Notes: generated by a model not told the origin, from the sequence alone. DNA of 64,000 nt from Aristolochia californica (GCA_029961685.1 JARWKL010000016.1:21644157-21708156); one strand, 5' to 3'. Shown: positions 47,168 to 60,086, counted from the stretch's first letter. Translations and numbers: made by a program.

Positions 47168-49478
47168 TGCCGGAGCAGAGCGCAACCGACAGACGAGAGA
47201 GCCAATGGAAACATCAATCAAGCAACACTCTTTCTTTATTCTCGGACGCCCGCTTCCTCCCTTTTTAAAAATGTCGCGGTGTTGTCTGCAATGTCACACT
47301 CACAGAGGGATCCCTCCAAGATTCGAGAAACTGACACTTCTGAGGCAAATTTTGCTGGCAAAGCTCCGGTAGTTTTACCTTCCATTAGGGAAGAACGGCC
47401 AACAAGCACTCCACCTTAAATTTTGTTGAATGATGATTGATTATACACGTAAAAACTTTCAGTTTCTACTGCAGGTAGTTTGGGTCTTCCACCGACAACA
47501 AAGGGGAGAAGCAGCCTACCTTCAGAGAATCATCCACCATATGTGGCTGCAGTTTCTAGTTGGTGCCATTACCCATGGAGGTTGATCTAATGTCAGTGGC
47601 ACTGTAATGGATTAATGTGTGAATTTATAGCATTTTAATGGATTAAAGTGTGAATTTATGATTTTTAAATACAAATTCATATTTTTAAAGTATACTTAAA
47701 TAGGTGGTGTAAAGTTTTTTCAGTCTGAATCAATACAATTTTCTTTTAATGGTTTGATTTTAAATAAAATGTATTATAATATATAAAATACACTAATAAA
47801 TAAAAGAGGGTATCTCCTCTTCTTCTATCATTTTATGATAACTCACAGAAAAAGAGAGAGGAGAATGACAACAAAGCATTTTTTTATTTGTAGCATCAAG
47901 AGGTAGAGATGCTTCTTTGAATAAATATTTTAATAAAAAATAGCAAAATAAGTCTATTATTTTCCTAACATTCACTAATGGTGAAGTTGTATTTGTTAAC
48001 TAAGGTTTTAATTATTCTTACCAGAAAAACCAGGTCCCAATTACAATGCTAGAAATCCATGCTTCTAAATATCTAATTTGATATAGTTCTCTTCCTATTA
48101 TGTTTCAGTGCCACCTGCCACCTATCTTTCAGGACTAAATGCATCTTGATCTCAAGAGAAAGAAGGGCATTAATTACTCAATTTTGCATTTAAATTGCCT
48201 GAACCACTTCCTGTAAACAGACTGCAGCAATTTAAAATGAAGTATGAAGACACACCAGATCAGCTCCAAATGAACAAAGTAATTAAAGCTCATCTGCCAA
48301 CCAATTTGGAATTTATTGATAAAAAATGCACCTTGTGGCTGAAGTTTGAGTTGCTCAACTATTTCTTAAACACTACCTGATGTAGTAAAAGAAATGCATG
48401 ACTAGCATCATCTTAGATGTGATTGTCAAAATTACTCCTTCCTCTTCACTGAATGCAATTACCTCTAAGATCCAAGCAAAACTAAAATGGTAAGTCAAAA
48501 TTACTTCCTTCTACTTTAGCTTAGTATTCTACTCAACCAGATTCAATTTCATCGAATCATCTACACAAAGATGATCCTCATGGGCAATATTTAGTTGTTT
48601 CTAGCATCTTCTTTTAATTGAATTCATCTGTCCTTATCTATACAAACATGAGTATGTTGCAACTAGAGGCAAGACAAGAGGCCAATTGTCTTTATCACAC
48701 TTCTCTCCTTCTGTCATTCTATGCTACATGGACATCTTAGTTTTTACAGTAAAGTCCAATTCCTACATGGTGCATGATCAATGCAAAGAGATGAAGACAT
48801 TATTGTCTATCACAAACTAGAAGGATGAGGGAGGGGCATGGAACAAAAGCAGTTGCCATTATGATGTGGAACATAATAAAAGAAAAGAGAGGAAAAGCAA
48901 TAAAAGATAAAAGAGTTCAGTAGGTTTTCCAAATGATCTTGAGGAAAGCAGTAGTTACTATCAATAAGCAAATACAAGAAATCTAAATTACACATTGCCT
49001 TAGAGTGTGCATAACTAGCATCAAAATTAAGCAAAACTAGGAAATCATTCTATCCCAAAAATTAAACAAGAAATTACATTACAAACATATAACAAAGAGC
49101 AATTTACTATTGAACTGAACTAAAGCAAATACTATTACTGCACAAAAAAATTGGTAATTTTTTAAATAAGAAAATTATTCTAAAGGAAAATTAATCAAAG
49201 GAAATATGATTTTTCTGTTATTTTATTTTCTTATGACTGCACAAAATGGTCCCTAAGAATTTTCACAAAAGAAGACCCATTTTTTTCCTTAGTTGAGGTT
49301 TTTTCAGTATTTAAAAACATAGTTCAGAAATAGGTAATATCAGATTGAAATGACCACATTCTCCAAAACACTATGTTGTATTACAATATGCATTGCAAGT
49401 TAAATATATGTTTTTAAAAAACTGTACGTTATACAAATCTCAGAGCAAGAATGCATCTAAGATGGCTGCAGTTGCCGG
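47168..49478. other. GT32 promoter and intergenic DNA up to the CWC22 3' end
   Basis: The first about 250 bases contain the probable 5' UTR and core promoter of the GT32 gene. The rest is AT-rich. A plus-strand frame at 48195-48380 (61 aa) has no recognised relatives and no splice or start support. The final few hundred bases before 49479 should hold the CWC22 3' UTR. I see no RNA gene or transposon signature here. Confidence 0.5.
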
Positions 49479-52400
49479 CTAATCTCTCTTCCTCCGTTTC
49501 CTGTGTTTCTTCTCCCTGGAATTTTCATCTGAATTTGACTCTGTCTCTGATTCAGATTCAGAGCTGGAGCCACTCTTCGAACTCGATGAGCTTGAGCTAT
49601 CAGATCCATCTTCTGAGTCTGAAACCGGTTTCTGTTGTTGCATTATAAGTCGTGGCATGTTTTTCAAGTAATCACGCAACTTCTCTGTGATGCCACCAAG
49701 CCCAATGGACGTAAAAAAGTTAATAGAAAATCTCGAGTTTTTCGGATTATCCTTTGGGAATATAGATTCAAAAGATTCTTGCATATCAGGGTCAGTAAGG
49801 CGCTCATTCAGCAGGCGTATACCAAGATGCTCAGACAATTCCTGCCATTAGAGAGTAAACAAGAATAGGTTCTGTTCAATTACTTTCTAAAGAACAAAGG
49901 TGATAATTTCTGTTCTGTAAACATCTAGTTCATACCTGGAACAAGATTTTGATAAAAATACGAGAGGATGAAGTGGTGTCCTCTTCTGTTAAGCGAATAT
50001 ATGCCAGAACATGCCAAGGTAAGGCATTAGTGCCAAGCAAATGCGCAAAGAATTTAGCAACATTTCGAAGCTTGTTTGTCTCAAGTCGATGAATCATCGA
50101 ATACTGCTGAACAAAAGATTTTTCAAAGTTCTCCTGGTGGACTTTGTTGATCATGCAGAACCGTTGACCAAGAAGACCATAATAGCGAAGGTAAGTTCGC
50201 TCTTGGCTGCAACATTCCAGCAACATAATACATAGTTCCATCTGCATGAAGCAAAGATAGCACAAGATAAAGGAAAGTGGAAGAAACTCAGAACAGATTC
50301 AGGCAAAGCACTAGCCTTAGCAAGAGGAGGGACCACCCTCATGGAGCTGAACATTTGCACCTGCCCTCATCTGTCTTGGTCTGTTGTAATTTTACTCTTT
50401 GTTTGTCTTGGTTTTTTATTAGCCTCCAGTTCCGCTATTTTGTATTTCTAGCTCCCAGGCCTTTTGGGTTGCCAAGTTGTTTTCTTTCTCCCTTTTTTTT
50501 AATAGAAAACTCCCTGTTTGACTGTCAAAGAAAAGAAAAGAAATTGGCCCCACATTTTTTTTTTTAAATAAGGCAATTTCATTTAAGGCCGAAAGCAAAA
50601 AGCAGCAACAAACTGAGGGGAGATCTGCATATCAACCTTTGTCTCCATATCATAAGCTAACATAGCAAATTGGCTCCAAAGCCTCAGAGAGACCAAAACC
50701 TTATTTTTTCTTTTTTCTTTTAGGGAGTAGGGTGGGGTGCATTGTTGCAGGGGGATTGGTAGTTGGCAAAGCTAACCAATGCATGAGGAGCTCATCATAA
50801 GTCTCCCTATCAACAACCAGAACAGTGAAATTGCAGTTCTGACCTATTCAAAGTTGCGGCCACTAGAGACTGCAAAATCACTGTTACAGTGGTTGAGAAA
50901 TTGCAATTCCAGCAACAGCTTTCCCCGTCTCCAGTGCTTCAGACAAGAAATAGGCAGGAAGATGTAAAAAACAGCACGATAAGAAGGGGCTTGCAATTCC
51001 AGCACCATTTTAAAAAGTGTGAACTTAACACCTAAGTACCAGGAAATGTTACTGGACTTTCAATGAAAATACCAGAAACGTACCCCTTACCAGGAAAGGA
51101 AAGGGCATCAACTTTACCAAGAAAAGAACACAATGAGATATTTATCGCCCTCCCCCCTCTTCACTCCTCTACTTCTTTCAACAAATTAACCACCAGTAAC
51201 CTTGGTCAGACAGAAGCAACATGGTTATATTTCTTGTTTTTTTTTCTTTTTTCTAAAAAGTGATAGTTTTTGTTCTCTCACCTGCTCTGCTTGACTTTAT
51301 CCAGTTGAAGTGTTAACTTGATTCGGCAGGTAACTATTATAATTTCTTAAAAACTAAAAGAGGGGTAGAACTACTATCAAGAAAGGACAAGGTATGCTGG
51401 AAGGTAAATTACTTCACAGAACTAAAAAAATTATTTCGTCCTTGAACAAAGGGAACTAATAAGTGCATTATCTGCTCATAGAAGCAGTTTATTTCTCAAA
51501 TGTATCCACTCACTAACTCTGATCAAAGGGACAAACCTACTATTTCTAAGAAAGTATTGGTTCAAATAATTTATGGTCAAAACAGACATGTAGAAGAGTT
51601 TGTGCTACTTACTTCTTGGCCTGGCTCCAATTTAATTTTCAGAAGTTTGTGTCCAGCCTCCTCAAAATCAACGCTTGACATGATTGTTAGGTAAATTGTT
51701 CTTCTCAAATTCACAAGATTTGTCTCTGTCTCATCCTTTATCTTCATTCTGTTTTCTTCCTCTTCAGATTCCTCATCGTCCTCCTCATCATCATCATCTG
51801 AGCCTTCAGCCGAGTCATCCCCACCCTCAGACGAGTCATCCCCAAGGATATCTTTCTTCAAGTTCTCGTAAGCCTCTTCATTTTCGAGAAACTTAGGATC
51901 CAGCCTAAAAATATCTATAATATTGTCACAAGAATGGGGAAAAGAAGTATTAGGAGTTGTAAAAGAAAAAGAAAACCTATATATTATGAGACGAAATTTA
52001 TGATGCGAAATAAACCAAGGTGACTCTCTGCATCTATGTCATCTTGAAATGATATCTCATGTGTGAACTGGTCTTCTTGCTCCACAAGGTCTAGTTCAGG
52101 TCGAACTGCTGGATATCCCTGTATATAAAAACCCTTCGAGATTATTTAATATGATCGTAAACTCAAAACACTTCACTCACATTAAATGAGTGAGAACCCA
52201 CCTCAAATTTCGCTTTCCTTATTGCAAACAGGCCTTCAATCAAAAACTGAACTCGCTTATCTATTTCTCCTTCATGAAGAATCCCACGAAACCGCTCAAA
52301 AATACCTGAAAACAAAGCAGGAAATAATAGAAACAAAAAAAAGGATGTAACTAGAGTCAAGAATTAATTAGAAAATAAGTTGGTTTCAAAAGAAACCTTC

Positions 52401-55400
52401 TCGGCGATGGAACAAAAACAAATTTAGTAAAAGAAGAAATTAACATTTTTTTATTTTTTAAATATAAGCAATTAACATTAAACAAAATTAAAAACGTGTC
52501 AGGGTGATAAATCAAGAATTTTCAGTTGGGTTTAGGAGAAGTAACACGAATTGTAATTTGGGAAGCTAAAGTTGTGATCCGTTTGATCCATGTCATAATT
52601 GGAACCCTTGGAATTGCCACATGTAGCTTACTCTAAGAAGTCAAGAAATGTTATGTGACAAGACTGATGCATACTCTTAAGGAAAAAGTATTATATTGGA
52701 GAAAAGATTCAGATGCTCATGCAATATTATGTCCATTTATACATGTCTTTGACTTTCATGCAACAATTTTTAAGGGGAAGTCTCTCTATTTCATTTATGT
52801 GGTCTACAGAAACAAAGGGGAGACCAAAGAGAGGAACGAGCACAAGCAGGGGGTGAAGCAGCACAGACATCACAGTCTAAAGCAGGGAGATGCCTGAATC
52901 GTAAAGTTAACCAAATTCATTGCACACACACAAAAGTGGTGCAGGTGAGATAAGTTAAAACAAAAACAGAGCCAAAAACACAAAAAAAGGCACTTGTGAA
53001 AGTGGTAAAACAGAAATCTTAGTTACAATAAAACTATAGACCAAATGGTGTTTTGGGAAGTTCAGGGTGACCACCAACAAACTGACCCAACCCTGAAATT
53101 AAGTGTACCAGTCATTCATTTTCACTCTTCCAGTGAATTGAGCATCGCGCCTTGTCCCAAGATGCCATCCACCATCTTGCTCTATCATGGACAGGGTTCA
53201 GAATGGGGATGTTTATCAACTTTGATAGCACCTTTCTTTTCTTAAGAAAAATTGATAGAGTTAGCTGTTGAGGACCACACTCACAAGTCTCTTGAAAACT
53301 TTACAGGCTGCTGCTAATTTTTATTTAAAGACTTCGGTTCCAGGTGAATGGTCAATTTTGTAACAGGAAGAGTTCAAATAGAAATTTCCAGCCTAAATAA
53401 AGAATTCATTGAGTTCACAGTGAGTCATTAACTTCACTTAACATATCAAACCTGATCAGACACTTATAATCTCCTAGTTTTTTTAAAGCCAAAAAAGGAA
53501 ACAAGGAAGCCAGTTGCATCGTATTATTCCTGGAGTATTCAACAAGGCAAACAAGGAAGGCAGCAAAGCATTACAAACAGAAAGGACAGCTAATCACGTT
53601 GGTATGAGATCTGAAGTTTTTACCAGGCTATTGCACAGAAACATGGAAAATAGCATGATAAACACAAAGGAATGAACAAAGCAAGCAAAAGAGAGGTGAC
53701 TTGGACCTTTGGCTCAATGGTCACATAGAGTGTTTCTAGTGTGAGGTATTGGATTTAACTCTAACAAGGGGATAAAGGGGGTTCGTGTGTGTATACTCAA
53801 CATTTCAGAAAAAAAAATGCAGAGAAGTAGTAGTAAGACTACTCTCATTAGTTTGAATGGCTCTCAGTTTTAGTGATAATGGTTCTATGTAACTTCCAAA
53901 AGAGCTGGAACTCACAGCTTTTCCTTTCCTATGAATATTCAGAGAAAACCTTTCCCTCAAAAGATAACCATTTGACATTTAGTAACCAAATCCAATTAAT
54001 AACATTAACAAATAATTCACCAGCATTACAGCAAGCATTATATTCTGAGAAAGTCCAGAAATTCGTTATTCAATTTTAGGAAAAACAAATAGCATACCAT
54101 GAAGACCTCGCGGTGAGACATCTTTCAGAAGTGAACCACACTCTGTGACAAACCCAACAGCCACCTAGAAAAAAAGAAAAGGACATCACTAATTAGTCAT
54201 CCATACAACTTTCATCTAAAAAACACAGAAAAGAAAATCATCCACATAATCAACTATATCAGGATTTAGGACATGAAAGCAAGTCAAATCATGCACCTCA
54301 ACACTGTCATCTGTAGGATTTTCCAACAGTACAGTAAGGAGCTCCAATGCAACAATCTCATGAGCGACTTGTTGATTTACAAGATGAGCAATAAATTTTG
54401 TCGTGGCAAGCAACCGAGGCTGCAACAAAAGAAATTAAGTTAATAATATTAACTAAAAAGAACATTATAGTATCATTGCGAAGAGGACAGCCACCCATCC
54501 TAGGTATAAAAGTAGGCAGTATACTGAAGTAGCATGAATACTTTTCAGTAATTTGCACCTACCATAATACATCCACTTGCCGATTCAGGATTATCTGAAT
54601 TACTGATTCAGCATGCAATGCAAATTCGAACAGACAGTTAAAACAATATGCTGATACTAGGTAGTAAAATTGTTGAAGATTACAAGATGAACACACCTAC
54701 AAACTTCAGATGGGCACTCATAAAAATACTATAGAACTAATGAGTACATACCTTATCATTTCGCTTATAAGCCCTTTTGAGCTGCAAAACAATTCTCCTC
54801 AGGAGAAGATTACCCACTTCAGGAAACTTGGTATTGACCACGGATACCAATGCAGCGAAAACATCTGTAAACCCAGGAGATGCCATTTGTGACTTCATAC
54901 ATGAACGACAAAATAGACCTCTTCCTCTGATCATATTTTCAGAAAAGAGCTCAGGAATTATATTCTTTATGTTGGTGGCATTTACTTTATTCACAAGTCC
55001 ATTTATGCTTTTGCGAAGAGCATCCCAGGTTAACCTTTGGTACTCTTCACTGCTTTTGTCCTGGACGTCCTTAATCATGCGAGCTAATTTAAATGGAGGA
55101 ATATAGACCCCACCAAATCCCATGCTCGGCTTTCCTTTGTCATCCTGCAATTTTTCAGATTTTTTATCTTTGGCATCATAATCCTCTGTCCTTCTATCTC
55201 TATGAGAATCATCTGCTCTCCTCTCTCCATGATGATCTTCTGTTTTTCTTTCCCTATGTCTATTATCCTCCTTCACATCATTCTCTTTGCGACGCCCCCT
55301 ATTCCCTCGGTCATCCTCCGAAACTCTAGAATGTCTCTCTGTATCTCTTCTTCTATCTCTCTTGACCGGTGAAACCCTTGAATATCGTTCTTTGTCAGAA

Positions 55401-55597
55401 TCCCTCGCATCTCCTCTATGTTTCCTCCCGTCCCACCTATCCTCTACATCTCTAGTCCCAGAGTGACTTTCCCCACCATCTTCCTCATAATTAGATGCTT
55501 TCCTCCCATTTCTGTGACGATGGTACCCTTTATCCCTATCAATGTTTCTATTGTCGAATATCTCATGCTGCTCAACTCTACCATCCACGCCCACCAT
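49479..55597 (-). CDS. CWC22: Pre-mRNA-splicing factor CWC22 homologue (MIF4G and MA3 domains)
   Basis: Eight coding exons in transcription order: 54752-55597, 54297-54419, 54098-54164, 52202-52305, 52016-52118, 51613-51914, 49936-50241, 49479-49841; 737 residues. Residues 1-150 are rich in Arg-Asp/Arg-Glu/Ser, as in SR-related proteins. [16 protein letters not shown] (about 158-173) leads into the MIF4G domain (about 172-380; [16 protein letters not shown], then [15 protein letters not shown]). An acidic linker (about 425-465, [15 protein letters not shown]) follows. The MA3 domain (about 485-600) has [20 protein letters not shown]. The C-terminus is a Ser/Glu tract ending in basic [13 protein letters not shown]22 binds eIF4A3 and brings it to the spliceosome for exon-junction complex assembly. 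Two introns are large (50242-51612 and 52306-54097); the second contains a SINE. The first intron has a T run near 50552-50563 that may be the tail of another minus-strand element. Confidence 0.94.
53699..53817 (+). mobile_element. tRNA-derived SINE in a CWC22 intron
   Basis: The body has an A-box-like TTGGCTCAATGG and, about 35 bases on, a B-box-like GGTATTGGATTTAACTC. It ends in an A run at 53809-53817. A related copy lies on the minus strand at 57880-57990; the pair share TTGGCT.AATGG.CAC and TGTGAGGT.TTGG.TT.AA. This is pol III promoter-derived structure without the fold of a working tRNA. No clean target-site duplication is visible. Confidence 0.65.
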
Positions 55598-55940
55598 ATT
55601 TACAACCCAAATAAGAACCTGTTTTACAGCAGATCTTAATTTTCTAGGAGGCGGAAAATAAAAAGATTTGAAAACATATCTCTAACTCGGATATTTTGGA
55701 GCTCCCTTTGGCTCAAGGTCATCGGCCAGAGTGGAAGTATTTCTTAACCTCCAAGATTTCAGCACACTAAAAGTCTTAGAAACTCTCTTTGGCTCAAGTC
55801 CAGCTCCTGAAGTGAAAGTGTTATTCCAGATTTCAGAACTCCCTTTCGCCTTTCGCTCCAGCTTGTCTCCTTTCACTGCAAGATTTCTTTATAGCTTCCT
55901 TTCTTCAGCACCACGGGGCACACCCACAGAGTGAGAGCAC
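55598..55940 (-). promoter_or_regulatory. CWC22 5' leader region with a candidate upstream ORF
   Basis: A 64-codon minus-strand frame (start ATG at 55876, stop at 55682) lies 85 bases before the CWC22 start codon. It contains two diverged repeats of about 90 bases, giving the protein words LEPKRVSKTF and LEPKGAPK. An acceptor-like gtaaaacag lies near 55625, so a leader intron may remove part of this stretch. The reading as an upstream ORF depends on where transcription starts. Confidence 0.35.
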
Positions 55941-57361
55941 AATGGACCTGTTGCAGTATCCAATCCAAACTTTGATTCTTTTATCTAACTTGAACCCAAC
56001 TTGTGTAAACAATCAGAAAATAAGGTAAAAAAAAAAAAAAGAATTAAAAGTTATTGCTTCATGTAGTGAATGAAGCCAGACCAATTAGAATTCATACGAG
56101 TGAAAACTACGCGTTATACTTGTCCAAATAATTTATTTTAAGTATTTTTCTAGCAATTATTTTCTATTGTTTCTTAATGGATTTTTTCCACTTATTGAAT
56201 ATTCACAAATCTTTCCTACAACTTTCTAGTCTGATTCCTGATTTTAGATTTCCTGTGACTTTTCTTTCTTTATTCATGCACTGCTTCCCTTTGCCATTCA
56301 AACACGGATCTTCAACAGTTGGAGGTGAAAACCCAATGGCACAGGAAAATGTATTTCCTTTCCATAAGAACAATCTCCCAACAAAATTTTCAAATGCTTG
56401 ACCCATGAGGAAGGTTGAGATTTACTAGTTTAACATGACATTTATGACAAACTTCGTTTATTATGAGAGTGGTTTACCGGTATTTTGGTTGAAGTGGAAG
56501 TAGTTGAAATTTTGAGAAGCATGTGGTTTACCAGTATTTTGGTTCACTACTATTGACGATCATTTTCATACAACCAGATAAAATAGATAAAGAAAATGTC
56601 ATTTCTCCTCATTCCTCCATAAGTAGTCAAAGACAAAAAAGTTGGAGCAAGTCCAGTTCTCTTACACAATTGGGTGGCAACGGACAGAATGTGGAGCAAG
56701 TAACTGATATTTCAAGTTTCAGAATAAATCATCTTCATTGAATTAGTTTATTATTTAAAAAAGTCCATTAAAACCTTTTAACTGCAGACACAAAGAATTA
56801 CATTAGAGCAAAGGATCAAGGCAGATAGTGCAGCCCTCTTAGAGGAATACATGCCCACCTCAAGTCATCTGTTCACAGCATACTAAAGAAAGAAGATTAC
56901 AGCTTAAGGAACCCCAATCTAAAAATTTCACTACTTTTTAAATGAAAGATAACTAGCTGATCCTTTGATGTGTAAACCAACGCCCAATATACTCTTTGAC
57001 TGGTTTACACTTGTATTAAAAATTATAAGAACCCCTGATCTCTCAAGGTGGTTACATGCCTTAAGCCAAGCTTTGGGTCCAGCTAACAATTGATCAAACA
57101 GTGTATTTAGTCCCTCTTTGTCATTTTCCAGTTTTAAACTTACCTTATCACAGAAGAAAAAGAAAAGAGGAAACATATAGAAAGAAGGATACTTCACTGA
57201 ATCAGAAATTATTCATGGTTATTAAACTTTCCTTCTCCTTCAATGAAATTGTGAGCATGGCATGGATTGAATCTTTTCTACCAACAGAATTATAATGTAT
57301 TAATGAACTGTTTTACTCTGCTTATATATATATATATATATTTGAAAAACAATCACAGGGG
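55941..57361. other. AT-rich intergenic DNA
   Basis: No gene is recognised. There is an A run at 56027-56040 and a (TA)n microsatellite at about 57323-57341. Minus-strand frame 56931-57197 (88 aa) has no known relatives and no regulatory support. Confidence 0.5.
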
Positions 57362-57690
57362 TGTTTTGATCATTTTACCTTGTCGTTATTTATATTTTTT
57401 TATGTAATCTTGTTCTACATGTCAAACTATGTCTATGGACTAAATTTCATGTAAAGGGGACATGTAGAATAAGAGATATAGATAATTAGAGTTTTCACTT
57501 AAAGTAGGGGCAATGTTGTAAATTGTACTTAACCCATTCAATCCTAAGCTATAAATAGAAGTTGGGGGACATGCAGGTCCCCCATCTCAATCTCTCTCTT
57601 CAACCTTCTTTCTTCTTACTTTTTTCATATATATATGTAAATGTCTTACTCTTAGTATGCACAAATCATTTCATACTTCCTTAGCGATCA
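57362..57690 (+). mobile_element. Possible solo LTR or short promoter-bearing repeat
   Basis: The stretch starts TGTTTTGATC. It contains a strong TATA-like box, ctataaatag, at 57549-57558. This is followed directly by a 7-base-pair hairpin, gggggac/gtccccc, at 57564-57583, and then a pyrimidine-rich leader. This U3-R-U5-like order is typical of a plant LTR, but no second copy, primer-binding site or TSD was found, and the right edge is a guess. Confidence 0.3.
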
Positions 57691-57879
57691 TTAATCATTC
57701 GGAGGATTCAAAAAAAAATTATGTTTTGAAGAACTCTAAGTGGAGGATATTATCAATTTGGATGGATTGATGCTGATGAGATTCATCTTGTAGTAGGACA
57801 GTTCCAATTTACAAAACTCCAAGTCCAAATGAAGTCCCCCATTTCTTCTTTCTTCTTCTAGAAGTCTTAATCTTGGGGA

Positions 57880-57990
57880 ATCATTGATGACAATTTTTAT
57901 TGTGAACATTGAAGGTTGAGAATTGAACCCAAGACCTCACATTAGAAGCCCCCTCAAGTGGCCATTAAGCCAACGGCCACATCATTGGTG
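57880..57990 (-). mobile_element. tRNA-derived SINE fragment, minus strand
   Basis: On the minus strand the sequence reads CGTTGGCTTAATGGCCACTT, an A-box-like element. About 30 bases on it reads TGAGGTCTTGGGTTCAATTC, a B-box-like element. It aligns with the plus-strand copy at 53699-53817. No A tail is evident, so the 3' end is probably lost. Confidence 0.65.
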
Positions 57991-58328
57991 AACATATCCT
58001 TAAGGGTATCAAAGCCTTCTTTGTTTTAAGGAGTATGGAGAAAGACTTACAGACTTAACCAATTAGTTTATGTAACTTCTTTTCTTGAAATAGAGCTCCA
58101 CACAATAAAAAAAAGGTAAAAAAAAAATCTCCAATATATGAAAAAAGCTGAAAAAAAATCCCAAAGGTACTACGATATTCAAGAGGGTACACAGTAAGCC
58201 ATGAGCTAAATCATTCAACCAAGAGAAGAGAAGAAGGGGCATCATTTCAAAAAAAAAAAAAAAAAAGAGACGAGAAGAAGGGAGAGAAAAACTACAAGTA
58301 GTGAGAAAATAGCATTCTTTGATGTACC

Positions 58329-58900
58329 TTTTTTTTTTTTTTTTTTTTTTTTTGTATAACGATAGATAATATGTGTGTGAAAGATAAGCAGGATGCACTA
58401 GAGGAATATAAAGAGGAGACCAAAAAACAACAAAAAAGGGCCAAGAGAAGCTACTTTCTTAGCTCAAGAGAGAGGGAGTCTTCAGCAACAAGATGTTGAC
58501 AGCAAACCCCAGCACAAGCAACGGAGTCTCTCCAATGGTTGGCATCTCTCGAGATATGATGCCAAGAGACATTCAAGGAGGCTGAGAGATTGTCGACCTC
58601 AATGAAATAAGAAGGGAACTCCCCAAGTGGGGAAGATCGCCTAGAGGCTAAGCTGATGACCCATAATAGAGTCACCCTCCACCACCAGCTGACTTGGGAA
58701 AAAAAAATTCTAAAGAGCAATGGACCTAGAAAAAGGTATCTCAGCCCAACTTCATTGAATCCAAGTGCCAAAAAGGGGGGCAGAGTATGCCAAAAGAATC
58801 AACCCCACAAAGTCCTGAATGATCCCACCCACTGCCTACAGACCCAGGTTTACCCTTATAGCCACTTCAAAAAATGAGCTTCATCCACTTGATGTCAAGA
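58329..58900 (-). mobile_element. LINE 3' fragment (second subfamily) with poly(A) tail
   Basis: The T run at 58329-58353 is the poly(A) tail of a minus-strand element. Upstream, broken minus-strand frames show RNase H end motifs: LVVEGDS, then WHHISRDANHWRDSVACAGV ahead of CCQHLVAEDSLSLELRK. Frameshifts separate them. The words differ from the LINE at 59322-64000, so this is another subfamily. An A run at 58249-58266 lies just beyond its 3' end. Confidence 0.7.
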
Positions 58901-59366
58901 GGGTTTCACACAGGGAACTCCACAGCTCTTCAAACAACAGAGACAGCCAAAGTCTCCATTCTCTCTAAGAACCAAACCTAGGAGGTGCACCAACTTGGGA
59001 ATCTTGCTAACCCAAAAGAGGATGTATGTGCCAGTTTATTGGTCTCGTTGACACACTACTCTCTCACCTGGTTTCCTCAGAAATCTGCAACTCAAGAGAG
59101 TTGAAATTTTCTTTTGTCTTGAACTGTATGTTGTTGTGTCTTACTCTTATTTACATGAGATGCTTCTTAGTGGTCTCCTATTACAGAAGGGAATGGGAAT
59201 GTCCTACATCTCTGGTTGAACAATGAGTAGGAACATGGTTCCAGCTTCATAGTTAAGAAGTTTTTTCAGGAAGTGGTATATTTGAGTCGTACTTGTGTTT
59301 CACATCAGTCATCAATAGTCCTTTTTTTTTTTTTTTGATAAAGATGTATTGTTAAAAGGCGAAAAA

Positions 59367-59821
59367 TTACAAAGGAAGAGGGAGCAGAACCCTAACAACA
59401 AGATATTGAAGGGAAGCTCCCTGGTTGGCAAGCACATCTACTACCAAATTTGCAAATCTCGGAATGTGGGACCAAATACAAGAAAATAATAAGGTAACCT
59501 CTAAAATCTCCAGGAAGATTTCCCAATGCCTCCATGGCAGAAAGAAGTGCCCCGACACCAACCAATGACTACCTTGGAGTCCCCTTCAATGTAAATTGGG
59601 CCACTACATTTATCTTTGAACACCCGGAGCCCATTGAGAAGACCATATAGCTCTGCAAACGTTGAATCGGAGATACCTACTAGACCCGCATGAGAAATAC
59701 ACTGATTGCCAGATGGATCTGAAATCACACCTCTGAAAGCTGCGATCCTCGGATTGCCAAAAGAAGAGCCATCAAAATTCAATTTTAAGTACCCAACCTC
59801 CAGGGGCGCCCACTCCTTCAT
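59367..59821 (-). pseudogene. LINE RNase H domain, frameshifted
   Basis: The first frame carries LKLNFDGSSFGNPRIAAFRG and [11 protein letters not shown]. After a frameshift near 59530 the second carries IPRFANLVVDVLANQGASLQ. The conserved Asp and Glu of the RNase H core are visible (NFDGSS; EGDS). This domain degrades the RNA of the RNA-DNA hybrid. Confidence 0.85.
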
Positions 59822-60086
59822 AACTTGAACCTTGTTCCCAAATGCATCCTTGCTAGGTTGCTACAATTTTCATGAATGGAGGTGCCCTTGAAAGAGCAGA
59901 AAGGTTTCTTCGTAAGGACCAGGTGGTAATTTGACCCGTCACTTTTTCTGCTACACTTGCCTCAGATTCAAATTTAGCCTCGAACCGCCTCCTATTACGT
60001 TCGTTCCAAAGCCCCCATGGCACAAAATTGGCACATGCTGAGAGCATCATTTTACCGAGCCCAGGGAGGGGATAGCCAGAGATTGA

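Noticed and set aside
47168..47221. Alternative start of the GT32 gene 18 codons upstream
   Set aside because: The downstream Met gives the short basic cytosolic tail expected of type II Golgi enzymes; it cannot be fully excluded.
48195..48380. 61-codon plus-strand frame in intergenic DNA
   Set aside because: Unrecognised, short, with no supporting neighbours or signals.
22207..55597. Genes in this block as a plant biosynthetic gene cluster or operon-like system
   Set aside because: The products belong to unrelated processes (actin, glycolysis/Calvin cycle, glycosylation, splicing); same-strand order is ordinary.
56931..57197. 88-codon minus-strand frame in intergenic DNA
   Set aside because: No recognised family, no promoter evidence; length is within chance for this base composition.
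57880..57990. Functional tRNA gene, because of the A- and B-box-like words
   Set aside because: No cloverleaf arms or anticodon stem can be formed; the structure fits a SINE.
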